Source: UBA2897 sp036733925
GTDB taxonomy: Bacteria > Bacillota > Negativicutes > Selenomonadales > Selenomonadaceae
Reading direction: 5' to 3'
NCBI GenBank assembly: GCA_036733925.1
Contig: DAIMZO010000005.1
Span: 34,167-98,166, forward strand
Length of the DNA stretch: 64,000 nt
Positions 25,034 through 34,300 of the stretch are shown here, piece by piece. Position numbers and translations under genes: made by a program. Numbering within the stretch: the stretch's first letter is position 1; each line of letters begins with the position of its first letter. The notes under the pieces are model-generated. The model searched no databases and had not been told where the DNA came from. It worked only from the letters and a program-made list of their open reading frames with translations.

Positions 25034-26701
25034 TCAGAAAAGTCCCGTAATCTTGCCGTTTGCATCGATGTCCATGTTCTCGGCCGCCGGATGCTTCGGC
25101 AGGCCCGGCATGGTCAGGATGTTGCCGGTCAGCGCGACGATGAAGCCTGCACCGGCCGAGACGCGGAGCTCGCGCACCGTGATGCGGAAGCCCGTCGGAC
25201 GGCCGAGCTTCGCCGGGTCATCCGAGAGCGAGTACTGCGTCTTTGCCATGCAGACCGGCATCTTGTCAAGGCCGAGGCTCTCAATCTCCGCGAGCTGCTT
25301 CCGTGCGGCCTTCGTGAAGTCGACGCCGTCCGCGCCGTAGATGGTCTTGGCGATCTTCTCGATCTTTGCGGGGATACTCTCCTCCACATCGTAGATATAA
25401 TGGAAATGATTTTCCTTCTTCGTCGCCTCGATGACCTTGTCTGCGAGCTCGAGGCCGCCCTCGCCGCCCTTGGCCCAGACCTCGGAAAGCGCGACGGACG
25501 CGCCGAGCTTCTCGCAGGCCTGACGGACGAAGTTGAGCTCCTCCTCGGTATCCGTCGGGAAGCGGTTGATCGCGACGACCGCCGGCAGGCCGAAGGCCTG
25601 AATGTTCTCGATATGCTTCGTGAGGTTCGCGAGGCCCTTCTCGAGCGCCTGCATGTCGCGCTTGTTGAGTTCTTTCTTATCGAGACCGCCGTGCATCTTC
25701 AGCGCGCGAACCGTCGCGACAATCACGACGGCATCCGGGCGCAGGCCCGCGAAGCGGCATTTGATGTCGAGGAATTTCTCCGCGCCGAGGTCTGCGCCGA
25801 AGCCGGCCTCCGTGATTGCGTAGTCCGCGAATTTCAGCGCGTATTTCGTCGCCATGACGCTGTTGCAGCCATGTGCGATATTCGCGAACGGGCCGCCGTG
25901 GATGAAGGCCGGCGTGCCCTCGAGCGTCTGCACGAGGTTCGGCTTGATCGCGTCCTTGAAGAGGAGCGTCAGCGCGCCCGTCACATTCAGCTCGTCGGCG
26001 CGCACGGCGCGGCCATCGTAGGTATAGCCGATGATGATCTCGCCGAGGCGCTTCTTCATGTCCTCGAGGCCGTCGGCGAGGCAAAGGATGGCCATCATCT
26101 CCGAGGCCACCGTGATGTCGAAACCCGTCTCGCGCGGCACGCCGTGTGCCTTGCCGCCGAGGCCGATCACGACATGGCGCAGCGCGCGGTCGTTGAGGTC
26201 GAGCACGCGTTTCCACGTGATGCGGCGCGGGTCGAGCCCGAGCGCGTTGCCCTGATGGATGTGGTTGTCGATGACGGCCGCGAGCAGGTTATGCGCCGTC
26301 GTGATTGCGTGGAAGTCGCCCGTGAAATGCAGGTTGATGTCCTCCATCGGCACGACCTGCGCATAGCCGCCGCCGGCCGCGCCGCCCTTCATGCCGAAGC
26401 ATGGGCCGAGTGACGGCTCGCGCAGCGCGACGACCGTCTTCTTGCCCTGGCGGTGGAACGCATCCGCGAGGCCGACGCTCGTCGTCGTCTTGCCCTCGCC
26501 GGCCGACGTCGGGTTGATGGCCGTCACGAGGATCAGCTTACCGTTCGGGCGGTCCTTGACGCGCTCCCAAGCCTCCGGCGTGACCTTTGCCTTGTACTTC
26601 CCGTAGAGCTCCAGGTCGTCCTCAGAAATGCCCAGCTTCTTCGCGATTTCCTGAATGGGGCGCATCTCGGCGCTCTGTGCGATCTCGACATCAGATTTCA
26701 T
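25034..26701 (-). CDS. fhs: Formate-tetrahydrofolate ligase Fhs
   Basis: Fhs makes 10-formyl-THF from formate, THF and ATP. The nucleotide motif TSAGEGKTTTSVGLADAF is near residue 60. The family segments GGAAGGGYAQVVPMEDINLHF and PAVVAINRFPTDT are present, and length (555 aa) is typical. The start at 26701 (MKSDVEIAQ) has GGAG about 9 nt upstream. It follows folD and precedes metF, forming a compact one-carbon set. Confidence 0.97.
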   Translation of the reverse strand: MKSDVEIAQSAEMRPIQEIAKKLGISEDDLELYGKYKAKVTPEAWERVKDRPNGKLILVTAINPTSAGEGKTTTSVGLADAFHRQGKKTVVALREPSLGPCFGMKGGAAGGGYAQVVPMEDINLHFTGDFHAITTAHNLLAAVIDNHIHQGNALGLDPRRITWKRVLDLNDRALRHVVIGLGGKAHGVPRETGFDITVASEMMAILCLADGLEDMKKRLGEIIIGYTYDGRAVRADELNVTGALTLLFKDAIKPNLVQTLEGTPAFIHGGPFANIAHGCNSVMATKYALKFADYAITEAGFGADLGAEKFLDIKCRFAGLRPDAVVIVATVRALKMHGGLDKKELNKRDMQALEKGLANLTKHIENIQAFGLPAVVAINRFPTDTEEELNFVRQACEKLGASVALSEVWAKGGEGGLELADKVIEATKKENHFHYIYDVEESIPAKIEKIAKTIYGADGVDFTKAARKQLAEIESLGLDKMPVCMAKTQYSLSDDPAKLGRPTGFRITVRELRVSAGAGFIVALTGNILTMPGLPKHPAAENMDIDANGKITGLF

Positions 26702-26788
26702 TTGGCTCTCTCCTCTTTTTCCGCCCGCGCGTTCCAATCTCCGCAGGCTCACATAAAGCTTTATCCCAAAATGCCCGGAGGGCATGGA

Positions 26789-27667
26789 TCAACGGACTTG
26801 CATCTCCGCGGCGCGCACGACGTTCTGCATGAGCATCGCGACGGTCAGCAGACCGACGCCGCCCGGCACCGGCGTGATCGCGCCGGCAATCTCGCATACC
26901 GCGTCAAAATCGACGTCGCCGACGAGCTTCCCCTTCGGGTGCTCCTCATCCGGTGCGAGCCGGTTGATGCCGACGTCGATGACGGCCGCGCCGGGCTTCA
27001 CCATATCCGCCGTGATGAAATGCGGCCGGCCGACCGCCGCGACGAGGATATCCGCCTCGCGCGTGATGGCCGCGAGATCCTTCGTATGGCTGTGGCAGAT
27101 CGTAACCGTCGCGTGCTTCGCCAGCAGCAAATGCAGCATCGGCTTGCCGACGATGTTGCTGCGCCCGACGATGACCGCGCGCCGGCCGTCGATGGGGATG
27201 CCCGCATGCTCGAGCATGCGCACGCAGCCCGTCGGCGTGCACGGCGTGAGCCCCGGGATGCCGAGCACGAGCTTGCCCATGTTGACCGGGTGGAAGCCAT
27301 CGACATCCTTTGCCGGGTCGATGTGCTCGAGAATCTCCGCCTCATGCGCGTGGAGCCCGTCTGGCAGCGGCAGCTGCACGAGGATGCCGTGGATCTTCTC
27401 CGACGCGTTGAGGCTCTCGATCTTCCCGATCAGCTCCGCCTTCGTCGTGCTCTCCGGCATGCGCACGACCTCGGAATAAAGGCCGACCTCCGCGCAGGCC
27501 TTATCCTTGTTCCGCACGTAGACCTGCGACGCGGCGTCGCTGCCGACGAGCACGACGGCGAGCCCCGGCGTCACGCCGTGCGCCCGGACGAGCGCCTCGG
27601 CGCGCACGCGCGCATCGTCCTTGAACGCCTGCGCGAACGCCTTTCCCGAAAGGATGCTTGCTGGCAT
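26789..27667 (-). CDS. folD: Bifunctional methylene-THF dehydrogenase / methenyl-THF cyclohydrolase FolD
   Basis: FolD interconverts 10-formyl-, methenyl- and methylene-THF with NADP(H). The signature GRSNIVGKPMLHLLL is near residue 165 and the catalytic Lys lies in YVRNKDKACAEVG. Length (292 aa) is normal. The start codon has AGGGGG upstream. A short palindrome with a T4 run (about 26772-26784) follows the stop and may be a weak terminator before fhs. Confidence 0.96.
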   Translation of the reverse strand: MPASILSGKAFAQAFKDDARVRAEALVRAHGVTPGLAVVLVGSDAASQVYVRNKDKACAEVGLYSEVVRMPESTTKAELIGKIESLNASEKIHGILVQLPLPDGLHAHEAEILEHIDPAKDVDGFHPVNMGKLVLGIPGLTPCTPTGCVRMLEHAGIPIDGRRAVIVGRSNIVGKPMLHLLLAKHATVTICHSHTKDLAAITREADILVAAVGRPHFITADMVKPGAAVIDVGINRLAPDEEHPKGKLVGDVDFDAVCEIAGAITPVPGGVGLLTVAMLMQNVVRAAEMQVR

Positions 27668-27697
27668 AAAATTCCCCCTTTGGCATGGACGGCCATC

Positions 27698-28546
27698 TCA
27701 GAAATAGAAGCTCGCCCAGGTAAACAAGAATATCGCGACGGACACGATGCCGTTGCGCATGAAGTAGCGCTGCGTCACGCGCGAGAAATCCGTCGGGCTG
27801 ACGATATGGTGCTGATAGATGAGCGTCACGGCCGCGACCGCGACGCCGATGTAGTAGGGCACGCCGAGCCTCATCATGGCACCGAGCACGAGGAACAGCG
27901 CGATGCAGAGCACGTGCCCCGCCGTCGCGATGCGGAACGCATTGCGCGCACCATAGGAAACAGCGAGCGAGTGCAGGCCCTGCGAGCGGTCGAAGGCCTC
28001 GTCCTGCGCGCCGTACATCGCGTCAAACGAACCGATCCAGAGCGCAACCGCCGTGCAGAGCACGAGGATTGGCGGCTCGATGGTTCCGCTCACGCCAACC
28101 CAGCCGCCCGCCGGCGCCATCGCGATGGCGAGGCCGAGAAAGTAATGCACCCAGCCCGTCACGCGCTTCATGAACGGATAGATGAGGCATGGGATAGCCG
28201 CGAGCGGCAGCAGGTAGATGCAGATGGGCTGCAATTGCAGCACCGCAAAAACCATCAGCGCGAGCGTCAGCACGATGAAGATCTCTGCCTCGCGCTTCGA
28301 GATGCGGCCGCTGACCATCGCGCGGTATTGCATGCGCGGCTGCTGCCGGTCGTATTTCAGATCCGCGAGGTTGTCCATCGCGAGCGAGGCCGCGCGGCCC
28401 GCCGTGATTGCGACGGCGATCCAGACGATATCCCATACGTGTGGATGCCCGCCAGCCGCGAGGAACGCGGCCATGAACGCGAACGGCAGATCAAAGATTG
28501 TATGGTGCAGCGCGACATTGTTGATATGCGCTTTGATGTCAATCAT
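27698..28546 (-). CDS. UbiA-family prenyltransferase, probably MqnP (menaquinone)
   Basis: An integral membrane aromatic prenyltransferase with about 8-9 helices. The two Asp-rich motifs for Mg-diphosphate binding are DNLADLKYDRQQPR (residues ~57-70) and YGAQDEAFDRSQ (~180-190). The start ATG overlaps the UbiD-family stop by ATGA, so the two are translationally coupled. In bacteria using the futalosine route, paired UbiA and UbiD homologues (MqnP and MqnL) prenylate and decarboxylate the naphthoate ring. That role is inferred from pairing, since no other mqn genes are in the window. Confidence 0.83.
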   Translation of the reverse strand: MIDIKAHINNVALHHTIFDLPFAFMAAFLAAGGHPHVWDIVWIAVAITAGRAASLAMDNLADLKYDRQQPRMQYRAMVSGRISKREAEIFIVLTLALMVFAVLQLQPICIYLLPLAAIPCLIYPFMKRVTGWVHYFLGLAIAMAPAGGWVGVSGTIEPPILVLCTAVALWIGSFDAMYGAQDEAFDRSQGLHSLAVSYGARNAFRIATAGHVLCIALFLVLGAMMRLGVPYYIGVAVAAVTLIYQHHIVSPTDFSRVTQRYFMRNGIVSVAIFLFTWASFYF

Positions 28547-30006
28547 TCGTCCAGTCCAAGCTCCTTCCACTTGGCGTCGACCATCTTCTTGACGTCCTCG
28601 CGCATCGCGATCTCATCCGGCCACTCGCGTGTATGGCCTTCCTCCGGCCAGGACTTCGTCGCGTCGATGCCAAGCTTCGCGCCCCATTTCGCCATTGGCG
28701 AGGAATGATCGAGCACGTCGAGCGGGCCCTCGACGATCTCGAGGTCGTGTTTCGCGTCGATGTTGTTGAACACGCGCCACCAGACCTCTTTCATATCCTG
28801 CACATTGACGTGCGCGTCGACGACGATGATCATCTTGACGTTCATCATCTGGCCCATGCCCCAGAGTGCGTGCATGACCTTGCGCGCCTGCATCGGGTAG
28901 GTCTTCTTGATGGACACGACGACGCAGTCGTGGAACACGCCCTCGAGCGGCATGTTGATGTCGACGATCTCCGGCATCATCTCCTGCATCAGCGGCAGGA
29001 AGATGCGCTCGGTCGCCTTCGCGAGATAGCAGTCCTCCATCGGCGGCTTGCCGACCACGGTCGCCGCGTAGATCGGATCCTTGCGGTGCGTGATCGCCGT
29101 GATGTGGAACACCGGGTAGTCGTCCGCGAGGGAATAGTAGCCCGTATGGTCGCCGAACGGCCCCTCGCGGCGCTTCTCGTCGGTCAGCACATAGCCCTCG
29201 AGCACGATTTCGGCCGTCGCCGGCACCTCGAGATCGACGGTCTTGCATTTGACCATCTCGACCGATTTATGCCGCAGGAAGCCCGCGAACACCATCTCGT
29301 CGATGTCGCGCGGCAGCGGCGCGGTCGCCGCGTAGGTCAGCACCGGATCCGTGCCGATTGCGACGGCGGCCTCGATGCGGTCGCCGCCCATCGCCTTCAT
29401 GTCGCGGAAGTTGTCCGCGCCGTTCTTATGGATATGCCAATGCATGCCGGTCGTGCGGCTGTCGTATTTCTGCAGGCGGTACATGCCGACGTTGCGCTTG
29501 CCCGTCTTCGGGTTCTTCGTGAAGACGAGCGGCAGCGTCACGAACGGGCCGCCGTCTTGCGGCCAGCAGGTCAGGATTGGGATCTCGTCGAGGTTCGGGT
29601 TCTCCGTCTCGACGACCTCCTGGCATGGCGCATTTTTCACATACTTCGGGAAATTGATGGCGCCCTTCAGCATCGGCACGAGGTGCAGCGCGTCGAGCTT
29701 GTGCGCGAGCGAGACCTTCGGGATCCGCAGCAGCTCGCGGATCTCGTCGCCGATATCGTCGAGCTTCTCGACGCCGAGCGCGAGCGACATGCGCTCGTAG
29801 CTGCCGAACGCGTTCATGAGCACCGGCATCTTCGACCCCTTCACGTGCTCGAACAGCAGCGCGACATTTTTGCGCCCCTCCTGCTTCGATACGCGGTCGG
29901 TGATCTCCGTGATCTCGAGGTGCGGATCCACCTCCGTCTGGATGCGTTTGAGCAGCCCGCGTTTCTCGAGCTCTGCGATGAATTCGCGCAAGTCTTTATA
30001 GGCCAA
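28543..30006 (-). CDS. UbiD-family prenylated-FMN decarboxylase, probably menaquinone pathway
   Basis: UbiD enzymes decarboxylate aromatic acids with prenylated FMN made by a UbiX partner. Family features include WPQDGGPFVTLPLVFTK (residue ~145), the HIHKNGADNFRDM segment, and EKRREGPFGDHTGYYS (residue ~280) with catalytic Arg/Glu residues. At 487 aa it is normal. The start is a TTG at 30006 with GGGAGGG about 6 nt upstream; no ATG fits. Coupling to the UbiA homologue downstream argues for quinone synthesis and not catabolism. Confidence 0.83.
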   Translation of the reverse strand: MAYKDLREFIAELEKRGLLKRIQTEVDPHLEITEITDRVSKQEGRKNVALLFEHVKGSKMPVLMNAFGSYERMSLALGVEKLDDIGDEIRELLRIPKVSLAHKLDALHLVPMLKGAINFPKYVKNAPCQEVVETENPNLDEIPILTCWPQDGGPFVTLPLVFTKNPKTGKRNVGMYRLQKYDSRTTGMHWHIHKNGADNFRDMKAMGGDRIEAAVAIGTDPVLTYAATAPLPRDIDEMVFAGFLRHKSVEMVKCKTVDLEVPATAEIVLEGYVLTDEKRREGPFGDHTGYYSLADDYPVFHITAITHRKDPIYAATVVGKPPMEDCYLAKATERIFLPLMQEMMPEIVDINMPLEGVFHDCVVVSIKKTYPMQARKVMHALWGMGQMMNVKMIIVVDAHVNVQDMKEVWWRVFNNIDAKHDLEIVEGPLDVLDHSSPMAKWGAKLGIDATKSWPEEGHTREWPDEIAMREDVKKMVDAKWKELGLDE

Positions 30007-30036
30007 AACAGTCCCTCCCAAAAATCAAGATCAAGA

Positions 30037-30846
30037 TCAGCGCCGCAGGATATACCGCACGATCAGATAGCCGACGATGTAAAGGAGCATCATCGGGACC
30101 GCGATCATCGTCTGCGTGAAGACGTCCGGCGTCGGCGTGATGATTGCCGCGAGGACGAACGACAGGAAGATGACGAGGCGCATGTGCTTCTTCAGGAATG
30201 CCGACGTGATGATGCCCATCTTGCCGAGGATCGTGATGATCAAGGGCAGCTCGAACGTCACGCCGAACGGCAGCACGAACCAGATGACGAAGTCAAAATA
30301 CTTGTTGACCGAAAACAGGGATTGCAATTCGTCGTTGCCGAACCCCATGAAGAACTGTACGGCGGCCGGCAGCACGAGGAAGAACGAGAACGCGATGCCC
30401 GCGAAGAACAGCACGACAGACGTCGGCACGAGCAGGCCGAGCACCATGCGCTCCTTCGCCGTCAGCGCCGGCAAGAAGAACCGCCAGATCTGGTAGAACA
30501 CCACCGGCAGCGCAAGCAGGAAGCCCGCCGCAATCGCGACCTTCAGGTACGTGAAGAACGCCTCCGACGGCTGCATATAGTAGAGCTTGCCGACCGGAAG
30601 GGTCAGATAATGCATGATATCGTCGATGAAGAAATAGGCGATGCAGCTGCCGATCACGATGGCGGCCAGACTTTTGATGATGCGGCTGCGCAGCTCGGTC
30701 AGATGCGCGATGAGCGTCATGCTGCCGTCATCCATTTCCTCCTCCGAAATCTCGGATTCCGCCGGCACCTCGGGCGCACCCACTTCGGTCTCCGCCTTCA
30801 CCAGCGCCTTCTTCTCTTCGTCTACGGGTTGTTTCTCCTCGCTCAT
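30037..30846 (-). CDS. tatC: Sec-independent protein translocase TatC
   Basis: TatC recognises twin-arginine signal peptides and forms the core of the Tat translocon in the inner membrane. After an acidic N-terminal tail (residues 1-35, unusually long), six transmembrane helices follow. The signature LTELRSRIIKSL is near residue 50 and the periplasmic loop contains FFLPALTAKER. tatA lies about 175 nt upstream on the same strand. A Tat-type amidase is encoded at 44.0 kb. Confidence 0.95.
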   Translation of the reverse strand: MSEEKQPVDEEKKALVKAETEVGAPEVPAESEISEEEMDDGSMTLIAHLTELRSRIIKSLAAIVIGSCIAYFFIDDIMHYLTLPVGKLYYMQPSEAFFTYLKVAIAAGFLLALPVVFYQIWRFFLPALTAKERMVLGLLVPTSVVLFFAGIAFSFFLVLPAAVQFFMGFGNDELQSLFSVNKYFDFVIWFVLPFGVTFELPLIITILGKMGIITSAFLKKHMRLVIFLSFVLAAIITPTPDVFTQTMIAVPMMLLYIVGYLIVRYILRR

Positions 30847-31022
30847 GTAGTCCTCTTACCTGTCTATTCGATTCAAGCTGTTAGAAGCTCTAGTTTCTCT
30901 TGGCGCATGCCATCGCATTTATCTTTCGGATGGATGCGATTTATCGAAAAATTTTCGTTTCTTTTTCGTGAAATGCCGCTTTCCCGGGGATTTTCCTCCC
31001 GGAAAGCAGCGCACGGGCCCGG

Positions 31023-31244
31023 TCAGCCCTGTTTCTTCGCGTCCGCCTTGTCCGCAATCTCCTTGGACTCCGCCGTGACGTTCACGGTGTTCTTGTCCTT
31101 CTCGTCGTCCTCGGCATTCGCTTTTTTGAATTCGCGGATGCTCTGGCCCAGCGCCTTGCCGACACCCGGCAGCTTGCCCGGGCCGAAGATGACGAGACCG
31201 ATGATCAGGATCAGGACGAGTTCCGGTACACCCATATGAAACAT
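31023..31244 (-). CDS. tatA: Twin-arginine translocase subunit TatA
   Basis: TatA oligomers form the pore for folded proteins. The 73-residue protein has one N-terminal helix (VPELVLILIIGLVIFG), the FGPGKLPGVGKALG hinge and an amphipathic helix, followed by a charged tail. GGAGG lies 8 nt before the ATG at 31244. No separate tatB is present, consistent with a minimal TatA-TatC system as in many Firmicutes. Confidence 0.95.
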   Translation of the reverse strand: MFHMGVPELVLILIIGLVIFGPGKLPGVGKALGQSIREFKKANAEDDEKDKNTVNVTAESKEIADKADAKKQG

Positions 31245-31281
31245 AGCTTTTTCCTCCTAAAATCACAAGAACGTATATCTT

Positions 31282-31310
31282 ATTATACCGTCCTGCCTGT
31301 AAAATCTCAA
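31282..31310 (-). promoter_or_regulatory. Promoter of tatA-tatC
   Basis: TTGAGA (31305-31310) and TATAAT (31282-31287) on the minus strand are separated by 17 nt, just upstream of the tatA ribosome binding site. Confidence 0.8.
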
Positions 31311-31336
31311 TAGAGGAAATTTCCGGAGCGAAAGAC

Positions 31337-31370
31337 AAAAAGAGCCCCGCACGAAAAAGTACGGGACTCT
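31337..31370 (-). terminator. Intrinsic terminator after the GH13-GH77 gene (end of glycogen locus)
   Basis: AGAGCCCCGC (31341-31350) pairs with the ACGGGACTCT side (31361-31370) with G-T pairs; a T tract follows on the minus strand. It separates the glycogen locus from tatA. Confidence 0.82.
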
Positions 31371-31393
31371 GATAATTTCCCTTTATGTAAGGA

Positions 31394-34300
31394 TTAACGA
31401 TGATAATGTTCGCAGAGGGATTTCAGCCAGACGGCCTTGCCCTTCGCCTGCTTCATGTCATCCGGCGTCATGCGCCAGGTCCAATTGCTGCCGACCGTGC
31501 CCGGCGTGTTCATACGGTTCCGGCCATCGAGGCCGAGGATATCCTGCATCGGCACGACGGCGAGGCGCGCGTCGGTCTGATATGCGAACGCCGTGAGCTT
31601 TGCCGCGACATCCTTCGGATCATCCGGATCCGCACCGAGCAGATCCGCGACCGCCGTGCGGTCTGCGGCGTTCAGGTCGCCCGTATACCAGCCGACCGTC
31701 GTGTTGTTGTCGTGCGTGCCCGTGTAGACGACGCTGTTCTCCGGCGCGGCGAAGCCCGTGCGGCCCTCGCTGTTGATGTGCAGCAGGAACTGCAGCACCT
31801 TCATGCCCGGGAAGCCGCAGTCCTCGCGGAGCTGCTCGACCTCGTCCGTGATGATGCCGAGGTTCTCCGCGACGATTGGCAGGCTGCCGAGCTCCGCCTT
31901 GACCGCGTCGAAGAACGGCTTGCCCGGGCCTTTCTCCCAATGACCGCCGCGCGCGTTCTCCGCGCCGGCATCGACGACCCAGTAGGCTTCGAAGCCGCGG
32001 AAATGGTCGACGCGCACCATGTCGACGAGCTCGAAGAGCTTGCGGAAGCGCGCCTTCCACCAGGCGTAGCCGTCCTTGGCCATCTCATCCCAGCGGTAAT
32101 GCGGGTTGCCCCAGAGCTGGCCGTCCGCGCTGAAATAATCTGGCGGTACGCCGGCGACCGTCTTCGGCGTGCCGTCGCCGTTCAGGTTGAACAGATGGCG
32201 GTTCGCCCAGACATCGGAGCTGTCCTGCGAGATGAAGATCGGCATGTCGCCGAGGAACTTCACGCCGTACTCTGCCGCGTAGTCGTGCAGACGCCGCCAC
32301 TGGATATAGAACAGGAACTGCGCGAACTTCACGATATCGACGCTCTCCTCGAGGCGGCTGCGGAGCTCGCGGATGGCGCCCGGCTCGCGGTCGCGGACCT
32401 TCTCCGGCCAGCGCGTCCACGCCTCGCCGCGGTACTCCTTCTTCGCGGCCTGGAACAGCGCGTAGTCGTCGAGCCAGTACGCGTTCTTCTGGCAGAAATC
32501 CTGATAGGAGGAGCGGATCTCGCGCGACTTGCGGAATTTCGGCCATGCCTTGCGGATGCAGGTCTTCTTGTACTCCTCGACGCGCGCGTAGTCGACGCGG
32601 CTGCCGTTGTCGGCGTACGGTACCTTCGCCTCGGCGGCCGTGAGCCAGCCGCGCTTCACGAGAGCATCGATGTCGACGAGCAGCTCGTTGCCGGCGAACG
32701 CTGACGGCGACTGATACGGCGAGTAGCCGAAAGCCAGCGGGCCGAGCGGCAGCATCTGCCAGACCTTCACCCCGGAGGCCGCGAGGAAGTCGACGAAGTC
32801 ATAGGCCTCTTTGCCGAGCCCGCCGATGCCGCATTTCGACGGCAGGGACGTCGGGTGCAGCAGGATGCCGGCCTCGCGCGGATATTTGCCGCCCTGCTTC
32901 TTCTGCTGCAGCAGAGCGCCCTTCAGCGGCGGGATTGTGAAGGTCACGGAGCCATTGCGCACGCCATAGCTCTTGCCCTCGTCGAGACAGTCCTCGAGTT
33001 CGCCCTCCGCGAAGCCCGCGACCTCGAGCGTGATGGTCTTCTCATCCGTGCGGCTGCGGTTGATGGCAATCAGGAACGCCTCGTCCTCGGCCTTCTCGCC
33101 GAACACATCCCTGCCGCCGCGGATGAAGCGCGCGTAACAGATGACGTCGCCGTCCGCCTGCAGCGGCAGGATCTCGCCCGTACGCAGGGCCGCGTGCCCA
33201 TTGCGCAGCGCGACGAGCTTCTTCACGTAGTCGCGGATGTAGGTGTCGCCGTCCTGCCAGCGGTACGGTCGGCGATTGTACGGATCCTTGAAGCCCTGCA
33301 TGCCAATCTCGTCGCCATAGTAGATGCTCGGCACGCCCGGGTACGTCATCTGCCAGAGCGCAGCGAGGAACAGCCGCGCCATACCGAGGTTATACTGATC
33401 CGGGTTCATGCGGAACCGCGACTGCTCGATGGCCGGCATGCCGTCGTAGTACGGGGCCTCGCCGAGCACCGTGATTGCGCGCGCGCGGTCATGGCTGCCG
33501 AGCAGGTTCATCATCGCGTAGAAATTCTGCTTCGGATAGTTCTCCCGCAGGCTCTCGAGGCGCCGCATGCAGAGCTGCGCGTCAACCTTGCCGAGCAGGA
33601 ACTCAAAGACATCCTTGCGGAACGGATAGTTCATCGCGGAGTCCATTTCCTGTCCGCAGAGGTACTCGCGCTGCTGCCCGTAGGCGACCTTGTTCGACGC
33701 ATCCTCCCAGACCTCGCCGATCATCACGGCGTCCGGATCCGTTTTCTTCAGTTCCTTGTAGAACGCCTGCGAGAACGTCGGCGGCAGCTCGTCGATGACG
33801 TCGAGGCGCCAGCCCGCGATGCCGTCCTTCATCCAGTGGTGCAGCACGCTGTCCTTGCTGCTGATGATGAAATCCATATAGGAGGGCGTCGTCTCCGTGA
33901 CGTCCGGCAACGTGTTGAAGTCCCACCAGCAATCGTATTCGTACGGATAGTTGCGGAAGTGGTACCAGTCATAGTACGGCGAATCCGGCGACTGGAACGC
34001 GCCGATGGAGTCGTACTCGCCCTTGCGGTTGAAGTAGCGGCTGTTGCTGCCCGTATGGCTGAACACGCCGTCCAGCAGGATGCGGATGCCCTTCGCCTTC
34101 GCCGTTTTCACGAGGTGCCGGAAATCCTCCTCCGTGCCGAGCATCGGGTCGATCTTCTTGTAGTCGCCCGTATCATAGTGGTGGTTGCTCTCCGACTCGA
34201 AGACCGGGTTCAGGTAGATGACCGAGATGCCGAGCGCCTTGAGGTCGTCGAGCTTCTCCTCGATGCCCTTGAGGTCCCCGCCGAAGAAGTCGTACGCGAC

